From IMG/VR virus record IMGVR_UViG_3300025151_000074, positions 1 to 44,868 of that record: 44,868 bases of DNA; one strand, 5' to 3'. The translations under genes and the position numbers were made by a program. Source of the DNA: a virus. Under the pieces are notes generated by a model. It searched no databases. It had not been told where the DNA came from and saw only the letters and a list, made by a program, of their open reading frames with translations. Below are positions 1 through 7,932 of this stretch, in pieces; positions within the stretch are counted from its first letter, which is position 1, and each line of letters opens with the position of its first letter.

Positions 1-1
1 T

Positions 2-235
2 GGTGGATATACAACATTTGATTGTACAACTACTACTCTGATAGGAGCTGGCGCTGCAGGAACAGACTGTATGGTTGAAGTATATCAGGTTGCAGATAAT
101 GATCCAAGTCCAGATACTCCAGCAGGAAGCACAGTTTATCCAGTGGTATATAGAGATGCTGACGAAGTATTTATCAAATTCAAAGGAAGTGTTGCAAATG
201 GTAAATATGGAGTAATGCTAAGAGATATTGGATAA
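2..235 (+). CDS. C-terminal part of a phage virion-type protein (truncated by window start)
   Basis: An open frame runs in from the left edge and stops with TAA at 233-235, leaving 77 codons. The residues are Gly-, Thr- and Ala-rich, with alternating hydrophobic positions and a Val-Tyr-Gln segment, as in beta-structured phage surface proteins. The frame is clean and is followed after 28 bases by the fibre gene on the same strand, so it is probably the last part of another tail or decoration protein in one operon. The start, full length and family cannot be seen. I do not recognise a specific family, and function is inferred only from composition and neighbours. Confidence 0.6.
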   Translation, partial: GGYTTFDCTTTTLIGAGAAGTDCMVEVYQVADNDPSPDTPAGSTVYPVVYRDADEVFIKFKGSVANGKYGVMLRDIG

Positions 236-263
236 CAATAATTAAATAAAATAAAAACGAGGT

Positions 264-3200
264 ATGCCTATAAATTTTTTAAATGATTCGGCTCTCCCAG
301 ATAACGCTAAGTTAACTTTTGGAGCAGCTCCAGATTTTGAAATATATCATAATAGTACTACAAATGTAAATTGGATTAGTTCTTTATTAGATAGACAATT
401 AACTTTAAGTTCAAACTATACATATATTAAAAATCAAGATCAAGATGAGATTATAGCTGCTTTCTTAGCTGATGGTGCGGTAACACTATATTATAATGCG
501 GCGTCTAAATTTGCTACTACAAATACAGGAGTAAGTATAACTGGAGGTTTTGTAACTACAGCTTCTTCAGATTGTGCTGGTTTAAATATGACTGCTGATA
601 TTGCAATGGGAAGTAATGATATTACAGATAGTAATAGTTCAGCAGGTAGCGCAGGACAAGTATTATCTTCTTTAGGCGCTGGGAATGGTACAGATTGGAT
701 AGATGCTGCAACAGGTACAGTAACTGGAACAGGTGTATCTGGTAGAGTAGCGTATTGGAATGGAACATCTTCATTAACAAGTGATGCTGATCTAACATTT
801 GATGGTACTATATTAACTTTAGGAAGCGCAAGTGTTACTTCTACTTTAAAACTCCCTAATAATGGTTTAATAGAATTATATAATAGTAATGATGATGCAA
901 AATTTACTATTAGAAATATTGGCTCTGCTGCAAATACATTAGCTATTGAACTTGATGATGACTCCGATGCTGTAACTATTGATTCTAGTGGGAATACGAC
1001 ATTTATAGGTAATATAACTTTAGACGATGGTTCTGGAGATTCTCCTTATGTAAGATTTACAAATGCCTCTGATGATTATTGGCAAATGTATGCTAATTCT
1101 TCAGGAAAATTAATATTTAGTCAAAATGGAACTACAAGAGGAACTTTTTCAAGTGGTGATTTAGAATTAGCAAACTCACTAAAAATTACTACTATTGATG
1201 AAGTAGGTTCTGATACAGATAAGTTCTTAATATCAGATTCAGGAACAGTTAAATATGTAACAGGTGCTAACTTAAGATCATATATCGGAGCTGGTACAGG
1301 AAGTGGTACAGTTACTTCAGTAGCTGCTACCGCGGGAACAGGTATATCAATTTCTGGTTCTCCTATAACTAGTAGTGGTACACTTACTATAACTAATACA
1401 GCGCCTGAAACATTTTCAGGTTGGATTGTAAGAGATGACGACGGTGATGATAAAACTTTGAGTGGCAGTACTAATAAATATTTAAAATTTGAAGCAGCTA
1501 CTGGTTCATTAGGAACTAATTTATCTGGTACTGGAACAACCTCTGATCCATACGTAATGACTATTACTTCTCCAGATAGTGATAGTGGAGGTACAGTAAC
1601 ATCAGTAACACTAGCTGCAGGTACAGGAATATCTTTATCAGGAACAAATCCTATTACAAGTAGTGGTACAATAACTATAACTAATACTGCTCCCCAAACA
1701 ACTACAGGTACTGTAACAAGTATAAATGTTAAAACTGATGGAGACGCAATGGATGTTGCTTCTAATTCAGTAACTTCATCTGGAACATGTACAATACCTT
1801 GGCAAGGTACTTCATCTCAATATGTAAATGGTGAAGGTAATTTAACAGCATTGTCTACTTTACCACAAGGTACAGTTACTTCAGTAGGTATAACAGCTGG
1901 AACTGGTATAAGCGTATCAGGATCTCCGGTAACAGGATCGGGTAATATAACAGTTACTAATACTGCTCCAAATGTAGCAGAAACTTTTACTGGATGGGTA
2001 ATTAGAGATGATGATGGTGATGATAAAACATTAAGTGGAAGTACAAATAAGTATTTAAAAGTTACCATGGCAGATGGTACAGCTGGTTCAAATTTATCAG
2101 GAACTGGTACAACAGGAGATCCTTATGTGTTAGCATTAACTTCACCAGGAGATTCTGGTGGTACAGTAACAAGTATAGCTACTACATCCCCAATAGAAGG
2201 TGGAACAATAACAGGTAGCGGAACAATATCACATGCTTCTTTTACAGATACAGAAGCAACAGAATCTGAAACATTAACCTCAGCTGATACATTTACAGCT
2301 TATACAAGTGTTACTACTAATGCAACAGGTCATGTTACAGGGCATACTTTAAAAACATATACTCTACCTACTTCAGTAAGTAGTAGTGGTGTTACTTCAG
2401 TAGCTACAGCTGGTACAGTTAATGGCTTAACATTAACAGGTGGAACTATTACAACAACAGGTACTATAACATTAGGTGGAACACTTGCTATTAATAACGG
2501 TGATTGGTCTGGAACAGACTTAGCTATTGCTAATGGTGGTACTGGTGCAAGTAACGCTGCAGATGCAAGAAGTAATTTAGGATGTGGTACAGGTGATGGA
2601 ACAGTAACCAGCGTAAGTGGTGGTGATGGTTTAACCGGTACAGTAACAAGTTCAGGTTCTTTAGCAGTAGATTATAGCACTTCATCTTCTAATTTAATTG
2701 ATGCTGCTTCTAGTGGAACTCCTTCTGGTAGTGCTGCTATTATATTTAATGACTCTGGTGGTGTAAATAAAGTTTCCTTTAACTCATTAAATATATCACT
2801 TCTTAACAATGATGCTGGATTTACTACAAATAGTGGTACAGTAACAAGTGTAGCAGTAACAGTAGGAACAGGGTTAGATGTTAGTGGTTCACCAATTACC
2901 TCTAGTGGAACTATTGATATTGATTTAGATCTTAATGAATTAAATACAATAGATGGTGAAGATCCTAGCGTGCAATATTTAGTGGTAGTAGATGGTGAAA
3001 ATGCTAATGGAAAAATAACCCCTGCTAGTTTAGCTGAATGGAATTTCTTAGCTTTATCAGGTGGTTCAATGTCAGGAAATATAGACTTGAATAGTAATGC
3101 TGTTCAAATAAATAGAGATGTTTCAGCTAATACTACGTCTGGTCTTACTTTAATAGGTGGGTCATCAACTAGTCTTACTGTTAATAAAATATATTATTTA

Positions 3201-3503
3201 TCTGCGGCTACTACTTGGACACAAGCAGATAATACAACTGCTGCATCAGCTGCTTCAAAAGGATTACTAGGTTATGCTTATAAAGCAGGATCAATGACTA
3301 CAAATGGAATAACAGTTCAAGGTGTAGTATATGATAGTGGTCATGGTTACACTGTTGGAGCGCCTTTATATTTATCATCAGGTGGTGGTATGACAACTAC
3401 TCCTCCTACCACTACTGGTCATACAGCAAGAATAGTAGGATATGCAATTAGTAGTGATGAAATATATTTTGATCCAGATAAAACTTGGATATTACTAGAT
3501 TAA
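264..3503 (+). CDS. Repetitive tail fibre protein
   Basis: A 1079-residue protein built of Gly/Thr/Ser-rich beta repeats. The N-terminal ~95 residues contain an FEIYH motif and an ADGAVTLYY-type block, widespread in marine phage fibres. Residues ~348-860 carry repeated GTVTSV-type motifs (about 348, 443, 482, 536, 633, 779, 858), each followed by a GTGI-S-GSPITSSGT-like stretch. A longer ~100-residue unit containing RDDDGDDKTLSGS occurs twice. The C-terminal ~100 residues (YLSAATTW to FDPDKTW) form a non-repetitive cap resembling the terminal domain of other marine fibres. Such proteins are trimeric adhesins that contact the host surface. The ATG at 264 has an AACGAGG stretch just upstream, one of the few purine-rich leaders here. 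Function is well supported by composition; the receptor is unknown. Confidence 0.85.
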   Translation: MPINFLNDSALPDNAKLTFGAAPDFEIYHNSTTNVNWISSLLDRQLTLSSNYTYIKNQDQDEIIAAFLADGAVTLYYNAASKFATTNTGVSITGGFVTTASSDCAGLNMTADIAMGSNDITDSNSSAGSAGQVLSSLGAGNGTDWIDAATGTVTGTGVSGRVAYWNGTSSLTSDADLTFDGTILTLGSASVTSTLKLPNNGLIELYNSNDDAKFTIRNIGSAANTLAIELDDDSDAVTIDSSGNTTFIGNITLDDGSGDSPYVRFTNASDDYWQMYANSSGKLIFSQNGTTRGTFSSGDLELANSLKITTIDEVGSDTDKFLISDSGTVKYVTGANLRSYIGAGTGSGTVTSVAATAGTGISISGSPITSSGTLTITNTAPETFSGWIVRDDDGDDKTLSGSTNKYLKFEAATGSLGTNLSGTGTTSDPYVMTITSPDSDSGGTVTSVTLAAGTGISLSGTNPITSSGTITITNTAPQTTTGTVTSINVKTDGDAMDVASNSVTSSGTCTIPWQGTSSQYVNGEGNLTALSTLPQGTVTSVGITAGTGISVSGSPVTGSGNITVTNTAPNVAETFTGWVIRDDDGDDKTLSGSTNKYLKVTMADGTAGSNLSGTGTTGDPYVLALTSPGDSGGTVTSIATTSPIEGGTITGSGTISHASFTDTEATESETLTSADTFTAYTSVTTNATGHVTGHTLKTYTLPTSVSSSGVTSVATAGTVNGLTLTGGTITTTGTITLGGTLAINNGDWSGTDLAIANGGTGASNAADARSNLGCGTGDGTVTSVSGGDGLTGTVTSSGSLAVDYSTSSSNLIDAASSGTPSGSAAIIFNDSGGVNKVSFNSLNISLLNNDAGFTTNSGTVTSVAVTVGTGLDVSGSPITSSGTIDIDLDLNELNTIDGEDPSVQYLVVVDGENANGKITPASLAEWNFLALSGGSMSGNIDLNSNAVQINRDVSANTTSGLTLIGGSSTSLTVNKIYYLSAATTWTQADNTTAASAASKGLLGYAYKAGSMTTNGITVQGVVYDSGHGYTVGAPLYLSSGGGMTTTPPTTTGHTARIVGYAISSDEIYFDPDKTWILLD

Positions 3504-3511
3504 TATAAATC

Positions 3512-4237
3512 ATGGCAACAATAACAGCAGGAAAATACGGTTGGGTAGCGGCATCAAGTGAATTAGGTTGGACGACAGCTCGTAATGCTACTACAGGTAA
3601 TAGTTTTCAAAATCAATCAACAAGTTCAAATACTCAATCAGTTGCAATAAGTTATACTTCAGGAGGCAAAGGAAGTGATTGGACAGTTAAAAGGCAGTTT
3701 TTAGCATTCAATGCTACAGCTTATCAAACTGGTTATACTATAACAAATTTAAAATTATATTACTTACCTACTACAAGTACAGCGGGAAGCGGTGGGGCTG
3801 GTTTAAAAGTAGCACTAGTAAAATCAACAGCTCAAGGAAATGCTAATTCAAATTTAACAGCTAGTGATTTTAATAATTTTGATGATACTGTAGATTATGC
3901 AGCTAATGATGGATCTATAGATGTTACATGGAGAGATTTATCAACTTTACAATCTTGGGATTTAAATTCAACAGCTATTAGTGCTATAACTAGTACTGGG
4001 TATCTTAAGATATGTGTAATGGAATATTTATATGATTATCCAGATTCATCTCCAATGTCAACTGGTACCTTAAGCGGTTTTTCTAATTATAGTACAGTGC
4101 CTTATTTAAGTTTTACTGCAACCCCAACTGGATGGAGTTATGGAGATATAAATGGAACTACTTCTCCTGAAGACAAACTTAATGCAGTAGGATATGCAGA
4201 TATATCTACTGTAATTGAAATTCCTTTTACTCCATAG
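3512..4237 (+). CDS. Beta-rich virion protein, possible fibre-associated or receptor-binding protein
   Basis: A 241-residue protein starting 8 bases after the fibre gene. It is rich in Ser, Thr and Tyr, has no signal peptide or membrane segment, and shows alternating polar/hydrophobic strands throughout (for example YTITNLKLYYLP and TGYLKICVMEYL). This fits a beta-sandwich or jelly-roll fold. Close coupling to the fibre gene suggests a fibre tip, fibre partner or head decoration protein. No catalytic motif is visible and I cannot assign a named family. The gene is followed by the longest leader in this part of the window (4238-4323). Confidence 0.6.
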   Translation: MATITAGKYGWVAASSELGWTTARNATTGNSFQNQSTSSNTQSVAISYTSGGKGSDWTVKRQFLAFNATAYQTGYTITNLKLYYLPTTSTAGSGGAGLKVALVKSTAQGNANSNLTASDFNNFDDTVDYAANDGSIDVTWRDLSTLQSWDLNSTAISAITSTGYLKICVMEYLYDYPDSSPMSTGTLSGFSNYSTVPYLSFTATPTGWSYGDINGTTSPEDKLNAVGYADISTVIEIPFTP

Positions 4238-4248
4238 TAAAAACTTTC

Positions 4249-4266
4249 AAAAACAAGTGATTATAA
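4249..4266 (+). repeat. 18-nt exact repeat, copy 1 (intergenic)
   Basis: The 18-mer aaaaacaagtgattataa lies between the fibre-associated gene and the chaperonin cluster and occurs again exactly at 28401-28418, also intergenic. An identical 18-mer at two gene boundaries 24 kb apart is unlikely by chance even in AT-rich DNA. It could be a promoter-like element, a protein-binding site or a module-boundary recombination linker. Its role is not established. Confidence 0.6.
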
Positions 4267-4271
4267 AGACA

Positions 4272-4286
4272 TACCCGGCTCGGGTA
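4272..4286 (+). promoter_or_regulatory. GC-rich hairpin in the leader of the chaperonin cluster
   Basis: TACCCG (4272-4277) and CGGGTA (4281-4286) can form a perfect 6-bp stem with a GCT loop inside an otherwise AT-rich 86-base leader. No T-tract follows, so it does not look like an intrinsic terminator. It may be an RNA structural element or an operator-like palindrome for the genes starting at 4324. The pairing is seen directly; the role is inference. Confidence 0.4.
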
Positions 4287-4323
4287 GAGCAATAAACCAA
4301 ATATAAACTTAAAACCAAATGTT

Positions 4324-4614
4324 ATGACGTTTTATTATCAGACTAGAACGTGGAATAGTCAACCACAAGTTTCCGAACAAACCAAAGAGTTATGGAAACA
4401 CATAGCAAACAAAAAAAACTGGAGGATAGTTCAACTACCCAATGGTTTTTATCAAACCGAGTACCAAGACCTTGAAGAGGAAGATACTTGGCACGATATA
4501 ACCCGAAGAGAAACAATTGAAGGAGCTGAAGCAGCTATAGATTCATCTGTTGATCATTATACTAAAAAACTAGAGTATATAAGCGGGCCAAAAGTCGTGA
4601 AAACCTTTAAATAA
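4324..4614 (+). CDS. Hypothetical small acidic protein upstream of groEL
   Basis: A 96-residue protein of unknown function, first in the cluster that leads into groEL. It begins MTFYYQTRTW, contains two Trp-rich patches (ELWKHIANKKNW and EEDTWHDITRRET), and is predicted to be soluble and alpha/beta. The region GFYQTEYQDLEEEDTWHDI (residues ~42-60) looks like a small antiparallel sheet followed by helices. It has no signal peptide or recognisable catalytic motif. It is separated from groEL by 24 bases of A/T-rich leader and so is probably co-transcribed with it. Its position suggests, but does not show, a link to chaperonin function. Confidence 0.6.
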   Translation: MTFYYQTRTWNSQPQVSEQTKELWKHIANKKNWRIVQLPNGFYQTEYQDLEEEDTWHDITRRETIEGAEAAIDSSVDHYTKKLEYISGPKVVKTFK

Positions 4615-4638
4615 ATTAAATTAAAATTAAATCAAATT

Positions 4639-6192
4639 ATGTCAGACCTTATAGTCAAAAATCTTAGTTTTGGTGACGAGGCTAAGAATCAAGTATTTAA
4701 AGGGATAGAAAAACTCACTAAAGCTGTTAGCTCCACTTTAGGAGCTAGCGGCAAGTGTGTAATAATGGAAGATAGCAATGGAAATCCAATTATAACAAAA
4801 GATGGTGTAACCGTTGCTGATTCTATAGTTTTAAGAAATCCCATAGAAAACATGGGTGCAACTTTATTAAAAGAAGCTGCACGTAAAACAGTTAGAGAAG
4901 CTGGAGATGGTACTACTACTGCCACTTTATTAGCACATGCTATATTAGAAGAAGCTTATAAATTAGAAGATAAGTTTTCAACTAGAGAAATAAAGAATGG
5001 TATAAAAAAAGCAGTTAATAAAGTAACTAAATATTTAGAAAAAATTAGTGTGCCAGTAAAAGACAATATGATAGATCAAATAGCCACTATCTCTACAAAC
5101 AATGATAAAGAATTAGGAAGCTTAATAGCTAATGCTTTCAGATCTGTTGGTGAAACAGGTGTTGTTATAATGGAACCTTCTACGTTAGGTGTAACAGAAG
5201 TTGAAGTAGTAGAAGGAGTAGAATATGAAAAAGGATTTGCTCATGCCAATTTAACAAATAATAAAGATAAAAATACAGTAGAATTAGATAATTCTTTAGT
5301 ATTAATAATGGAGTCAAAAGTAGATTCTATTAGACAAATACAACCTGTATTAGAGCATGTAATAAAAGGAAATAAATCTCTTTTAATTATTGGTGAAATT
5401 GATACTCCAGTGTTGTCTGCTTTAGTAATGAATAAAATGAAAGGAAATATAAAAATAAACGTTATAGATCCTCCTGCTTATGGATTACGAAGAAGAGAAA
5501 TATTAAATGATTTAGCCTTACTTACAAAATCTACTATAATCAATGAAGATTTAGGAGATGACTTAAATTCAATTCAAGTCGATTACTTAGGTTCATGTAA
5601 AAAAGTTTCTTCTACACAAGATAAAACTATAATTCAAGTTAATGAAATTGATGATGAAATAAAAGAAATTATAGTAAAAATAAAAGAAGATTTAAAAAAG
5701 AAAAATAAAGCACATATAACTTTAGGGTTAGAAAAAAGATTAGCTAGATTATCTGCTAAGGTAGCGATAGTTAAGGTTGGTGCAAATTCAGATATTGAAT
5801 TAAAAGAAAAACAAGACAGAGTTGAAGATGCTATCTGTGCTACAAAAGCCGCAATAAAAGAAGGTATAGTACCTGGTGGTGGAATTGCGTTATTAAATGC
5901 AGCTGTTAATACAAAAGAAGCAAGCGAAGCTGAAAAAATATTAACAAAAGCTATTTTAGCTCCATTTAAAACAATATTAGAAAACGCTGGGTTAAATCCA
6001 ACTCTTCCAGAAAATGATGGAGAGGGTGTGGATGTGGTTACAGGAAATATGGTAAATATGGTTGAGTCAGGGATTATTGATCCTTTACTCGTCACTAAAA
6101 GCGCTCTTATAAATGCGGCTTCAGTAGCAACAACTATTTTATCTACCGATTGTGTAATTAATAATATAAGAATTGATGAAAGCACTAGGTAG
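4639..6192 (+). CDS. groEL: Phage-encoded chaperonin GroEL (Hsp60)
   Basis: A 517-residue group I chaperonin subunit that would form ATP-driven ring complexes for protein folding. ATP-site motifs are intact: ITKDGVTV at residues 52-59, GDGTTTAT at 89-96 (catalytic-loop Asp90), and RVEDA with Asp397, matching E. coli Asp398, followed by EGIVPGGGIAL. Equatorial, intermediate and apical domains are all present. Compared from memory with E. coli GroEL, apical binding positions Tyr199, Tyr203, Phe204 and Leu234 read Phe200, Asn204, Leu205 and Gln235, while Leu237 and Leu259 are kept. It ends in NNIRIDESTR, so the usual Gly-Gly-Met tail is missing (the bacterial protein is ~548 aa). AT-rich codon use matches the phage neighbours. 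The gene overlaps groES by 17 bases, so the two are translationally coupled. Identity is very secure; the folding client is unknown. Confidence 0.97.
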   Translation: MSDLIVKNLSFGDEAKNQVFKGIEKLTKAVSSTLGASGKCVIMEDSNGNPIITKDGVTVADSIVLRNPIENMGATLLKEAARKTVREAGDGTTTATLLAHAILEEAYKLEDKFSTREIKNGIKKAVNKVTKYLEKISVPVKDNMIDQIATISTNNDKELGSLIANAFRSVGETGVVIMEPSTLGVTEVEVVEGVEYEKGFAHANLTNNKDKNTVELDNSLVLIMESKVDSIRQIQPVLEHVIKGNKSLLIIGEIDTPVLSALVMNKMKGNIKINVIDPPAYGLRRREILNDLALLTKSTIINEDLGDDLNSIQVDYLGSCKKVSSTQDKTIIQVNEIDDEIKEIIVKIKEDLKKKNKAHITLGLEKRLARLSAKVAIVKVGANSDIELKEKQDRVEDAICATKAAIKEGIVPGGGIALLNAAVNTKEASEAEKILTKAILAPFKTILENAGLNPTLPENDGEGVDVVTGNMVNMVESGIIDPLLVTKSALINAASVATTILSTDCVINNIRIDESTR

Positions 6193-6436
6193 AAATTTAA
6201 TTATAGAAAAAGTAGAAGAAGGAACCACAGAAACAAAAGGTGGGTTATTGTTGGCTGAAAACCACAGAGATGATATAAGATATATTAAAGCTAATATTAT
6301 AGAAGTTGGTGATGAGTTAAATATATTAAAAAAAGGAGATACTATATTTTACGATAGACATGCTGGACACAAGATAGAAGTAGAAAATAAATCATATCAT
6401 GTTATTAAATCGCATGATGTAGTTGTTGTTTTATGA
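6176..6436 (+). CDS. groES: Phage-encoded co-chaperonin GroES (Hsp10)
   Basis: An 86-residue co-chaperonin that would cap the GroEL ring. Hallmarks are the N-terminal MKALGRNLIIEKVEE strand, a mobile-loop region (residues ~16-32) ending in the hydrophobic run GGLLL that normally docks on GroEL, then VGDELNILKKGDTIFYD and the closing strand HDVVVVL. The ATG at 6176 is preferred: a TTG codon three bases upstream is in frame but unnecessary. The start lies inside the last 17 bases of groEL, and the stop shares ATGA with the next gene at 6433. The order groEL then groES is the reverse of the usual bacterial operon. Loop length and tripeptide fit a working partner for the adjacent GroEL, although pairing with host GroEL is also possible. 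Confidence 0.92.
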   Translation: MKALGRNLIIEKVEEGTTETKGGLLLAENHRDDIRYIKANIIEVGDELNILKKGDTIFYDRHAGHKIEVENKSYHVIKSHDVVVVL

Positions 6437-6876
6437 AAAAGCTAGACGCAAGAGATCTTAAAGAGATGAACTTGTTAAAACATTACCGTATAATACGCAA
6501 ATGGGCTTCCAGGAACAACAGCTTACGTGAAGCAGATTTAGAAATATTGATATATTTAGACTGTTTAGATTTATTTACAAAAAAAGATTTTGAAGAAGGT
6601 GTTTATTCTTATAGTTGGGATAACAGAAGATGGAGTAGATTAATAAAAGATGATTGGATAACCGTTTGGAGACGTAGAAATAGAACAACACAAAAATATA
6701 ATATATATAAAGTCTCTTTTAAAGGTAAACAATTAATAAGTAGAATATATCGAATCATGTTGGGAAAAGAAGATATACCAACTAGTGAAAGAAGAAATAA
6801 TATAATTAAAGGAAATTCATATATGGATAAGGTTTTAACTAAAGCTATATATAACGTAAATAAAGACAAATTTTAA
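6433..6876 (+). CDS. Putative winged-helix (MarR-like) DNA-binding protein
   Basis: A 147-residue basic protein whose ATG overlaps the groES stop (ATGA). The segment LREADLEILIYLDCLDLF (residues ~31-48) looks like the first helix of a winged-helix domain. It is followed by a helix-turn-helix-like stretch with WSRLIKDDWITVWRRR and a wing-like YNIYKVSFKGKQLISRIY. This pattern occurs in MarR-type proteins carried by many phages. The C-terminal ~35 residues are Lys/Arg/Asn-rich. No enzymatic motif is present. It could regulate phage or host promoters, or act as a structural DNA-binding protein. The winged-helix call is pattern-based and moderate; co-translation with the chaperonin genes is directly visible. 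Confidence 0.55.
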   Translation: MKKLDARDLKEMNLLKHYRIIRKWASRNNSLREADLEILIYLDCLDLFTKKDFEEGVYSYSWDNRRWSRLIKDDWITVWRRRNRTTQKYNIYKVSFKGKQLISRIYRIMLGKEDIPTSERRNNIIKGNSYMDKVLTKAIYNVNKDKF

Positions 6877-6887
6877 AAAATAAAATT

Positions 6888-7115
6888 ATGCACAACAAAA
6901 AGTATGATCCAGCAATGGAAAAATTAAAGCCTGGAACTAAAGTTGGTATAGTTGGAGAATCTCATATATGGGATGGGCCACTAGATCAAACGGGTAGACC
7001 TCATGGAGTAGGCTCTAGTTCAGGTATTACTGGTATGCAGATATTAAAAGCTGGTGTACCATATAAAGGCCTGAACGCTGTTTTATGCGCTCAAGGTAAA
7101 GTAGGTAAATATTAA
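6888..7115 (+). CDS. Hypothetical 75-aa glycine-rich protein
   Basis: A small Gly/Lys-rich protein starting 11 bases after the winged-helix gene with an A-rich leader (aaaataaaatt ATG). It contains PGTKVGIVGES (residues ~15-25) and a Gly/Ser-rich middle (GVGSSSGITG), and ends GKVGKY. There is no signal peptide or membrane segment. It is the first of several short Gly-rich genes between the chaperonin and lysis/packaging blocks, many of which may be minor virion components. I do not recognise the family, and the evidence for a gene is its clean frame, spacing and leader. Confidence 0.55.
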   Translation: MHNKKYDPAMEKLKPGTKVGIVGESHIWDGPLDQTGRPHGVGSSSGITGMQILKAGVPYKGLNAVLCAQGKVGKY

Positions 7116-7126
7116 AAAATTAAGAA

Positions 7127-7630
7127 ATGAGTAAATACACAAAAGCAATTAAAGTTATCCCTAGTGATACAATTAATATACCTCAACCTGGTGTTTTAGA
7201 CAGTGGAACTAGTACAGCAGGTGCTGGTGCTGGTGAAATAACAGATACTGGTGCGAAATGGACTAGCGCAGAAACAAATCCTCTAGGTTATAATATTAAT
7301 GAAGGAGATGTTATATATGATACAACAGACACAACAATATCTCAAGTAAGTTATGTTGAAGATGATACAACTATTAAAATAAGTAATAATGATTTTCAAG
7401 GAGTTACACATGGTTACCAAATATATCAGGGTAATGTAGGTGGTGATAACGTTTATGATTTATTAGTAGGAGCAGCGCCGGGTGGTGATGTAACAGTTGT
7501 TATAGACAGTGGTGATGAAATAATTATCCCTCAAGCAGCAATGGCTGTAGGTAATGTAATAGAACTTGGTGTTATTAGAGTAAAAGCAAGTGCTGAGGCT
7601 ACAGCGGCTAAATTTGTAGCACTACAATAA
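7127..7630 (+). CDS. Putative spike-base/decoration-like beta virion protein
   Basis: A 167-residue protein with an N-terminal KAIKVIPSDTINIP segment and a C-terminal beta unit (LLVGAAPGGDVTVVIDSGDE and GVIRVKASAEATAAKFVALQ). This layout, a 'PSDT' start, a GGD-V-V strand, and a closing strand ending in VAL, is what I associate with small phage spike-base or decoration proteins. Between the two lies a ~75-residue insert (about residues 27-100) rich in Gly, Asp and Thr, which looks like an extra beta domain (ITDTGAKW to QIYQGN). No enzymatic motif is visible. Neighbouring small genes of similar composition support a virion role. Family assignment is tentative. Confidence 0.5.
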   Translation: MSKYTKAIKVIPSDTINIPQPGVLDSGTSTAGAGAGEITDTGAKWTSAETNPLGYNINEGDVIYDTTDTTISQVSYVEDDTTIKISNNDFQGVTHGYQIYQGNVGGDNVYDLLVGAAPGGDVTVVIDSGDEIIIPQAAMAVGNVIELGVIRVKASAEATAAKFVALQ

Positions 7631-7642
7631 AATAAAGAAATC

Positions 7643-7927
7643 ATGGCATATACACAATCAAACAACCCATTTAGTGGACCTGCTAAAGTAGGTGATACTA
7701 AAGACCAAGACGAAGCTGGTGGGAGTAATGCAGGAACTTATGGTGAAAGTGATGGACCGTTTTGTGGACCTTCAGGAGGATCTCCAGCAGGAACATATCC
7801 AATGGGAAAAGACGGTAAAAAAGATATAGGAAGAGGAAGAGCTGCATTAGCATACGCGAACAAAGCTCCTGATCCATCTGGAATTAGAGCTTGCGTTTTA
7901 CGTAATTTTCCACAACTTAAAAAATAA
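7643..7927 (+). CDS. Hypothetical Gly/Pro-rich small protein
   Basis: A 94-residue protein in two parts. The N-terminal ~55 residues are low-complexity and Gly/Ser/Pro-rich, with NPFSGPAKVGD and DGPFCGPSGG. The C-terminal ~38 residues are compact and helical, RGRAALAYANKAPDPSGIRACVLRNFP, with one Cys. The GPA motif recurs in the proteins at 9253 and 9941, hinting at shared ancestry or a shared binding partner. It lies 5 bases upstream of the next gene and has the usual A-rich leader. No function can be assigned; a minor structural role is plausible from context. Confidence 0.5.
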   Translation: MAYTQSNNPFSGPAKVGDTKDQDEAGGSNAGTYGESDGPFCGPSGGSPAGTYPMGKDGKKDIGRGRAALAYANKAPDPSGIRACVLRNFPQLKK

Positions 7928-7932
7928 AAATA

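Noticed and set aside
1305-2900. CRISPR-like or other short tandem DNA array
   Set aside because: The repeats are imperfect, in frame and coding (GTVTSV-type fibre repeats), with no regular spacers.
4267-4300. tRNA or tRNA fragment around the GC-rich hairpin
   Set aside because: Only a single 6-bp stem is present. No acceptor or T-arm pairing can be drawn.
6173-6175. TTG as the groES start
   Set aside because: The adjacent in-frame ATG at 6176 gives the standard MK-L start of GroES.
5634-6185. Minus-strand 183-codon open frame opposite groEL
   Set aside because: It lies wholly antisense to a secure groEL and has the Ile/Ser/Leu/Phe-rich composition expected of the complement of an AT-rich gene.
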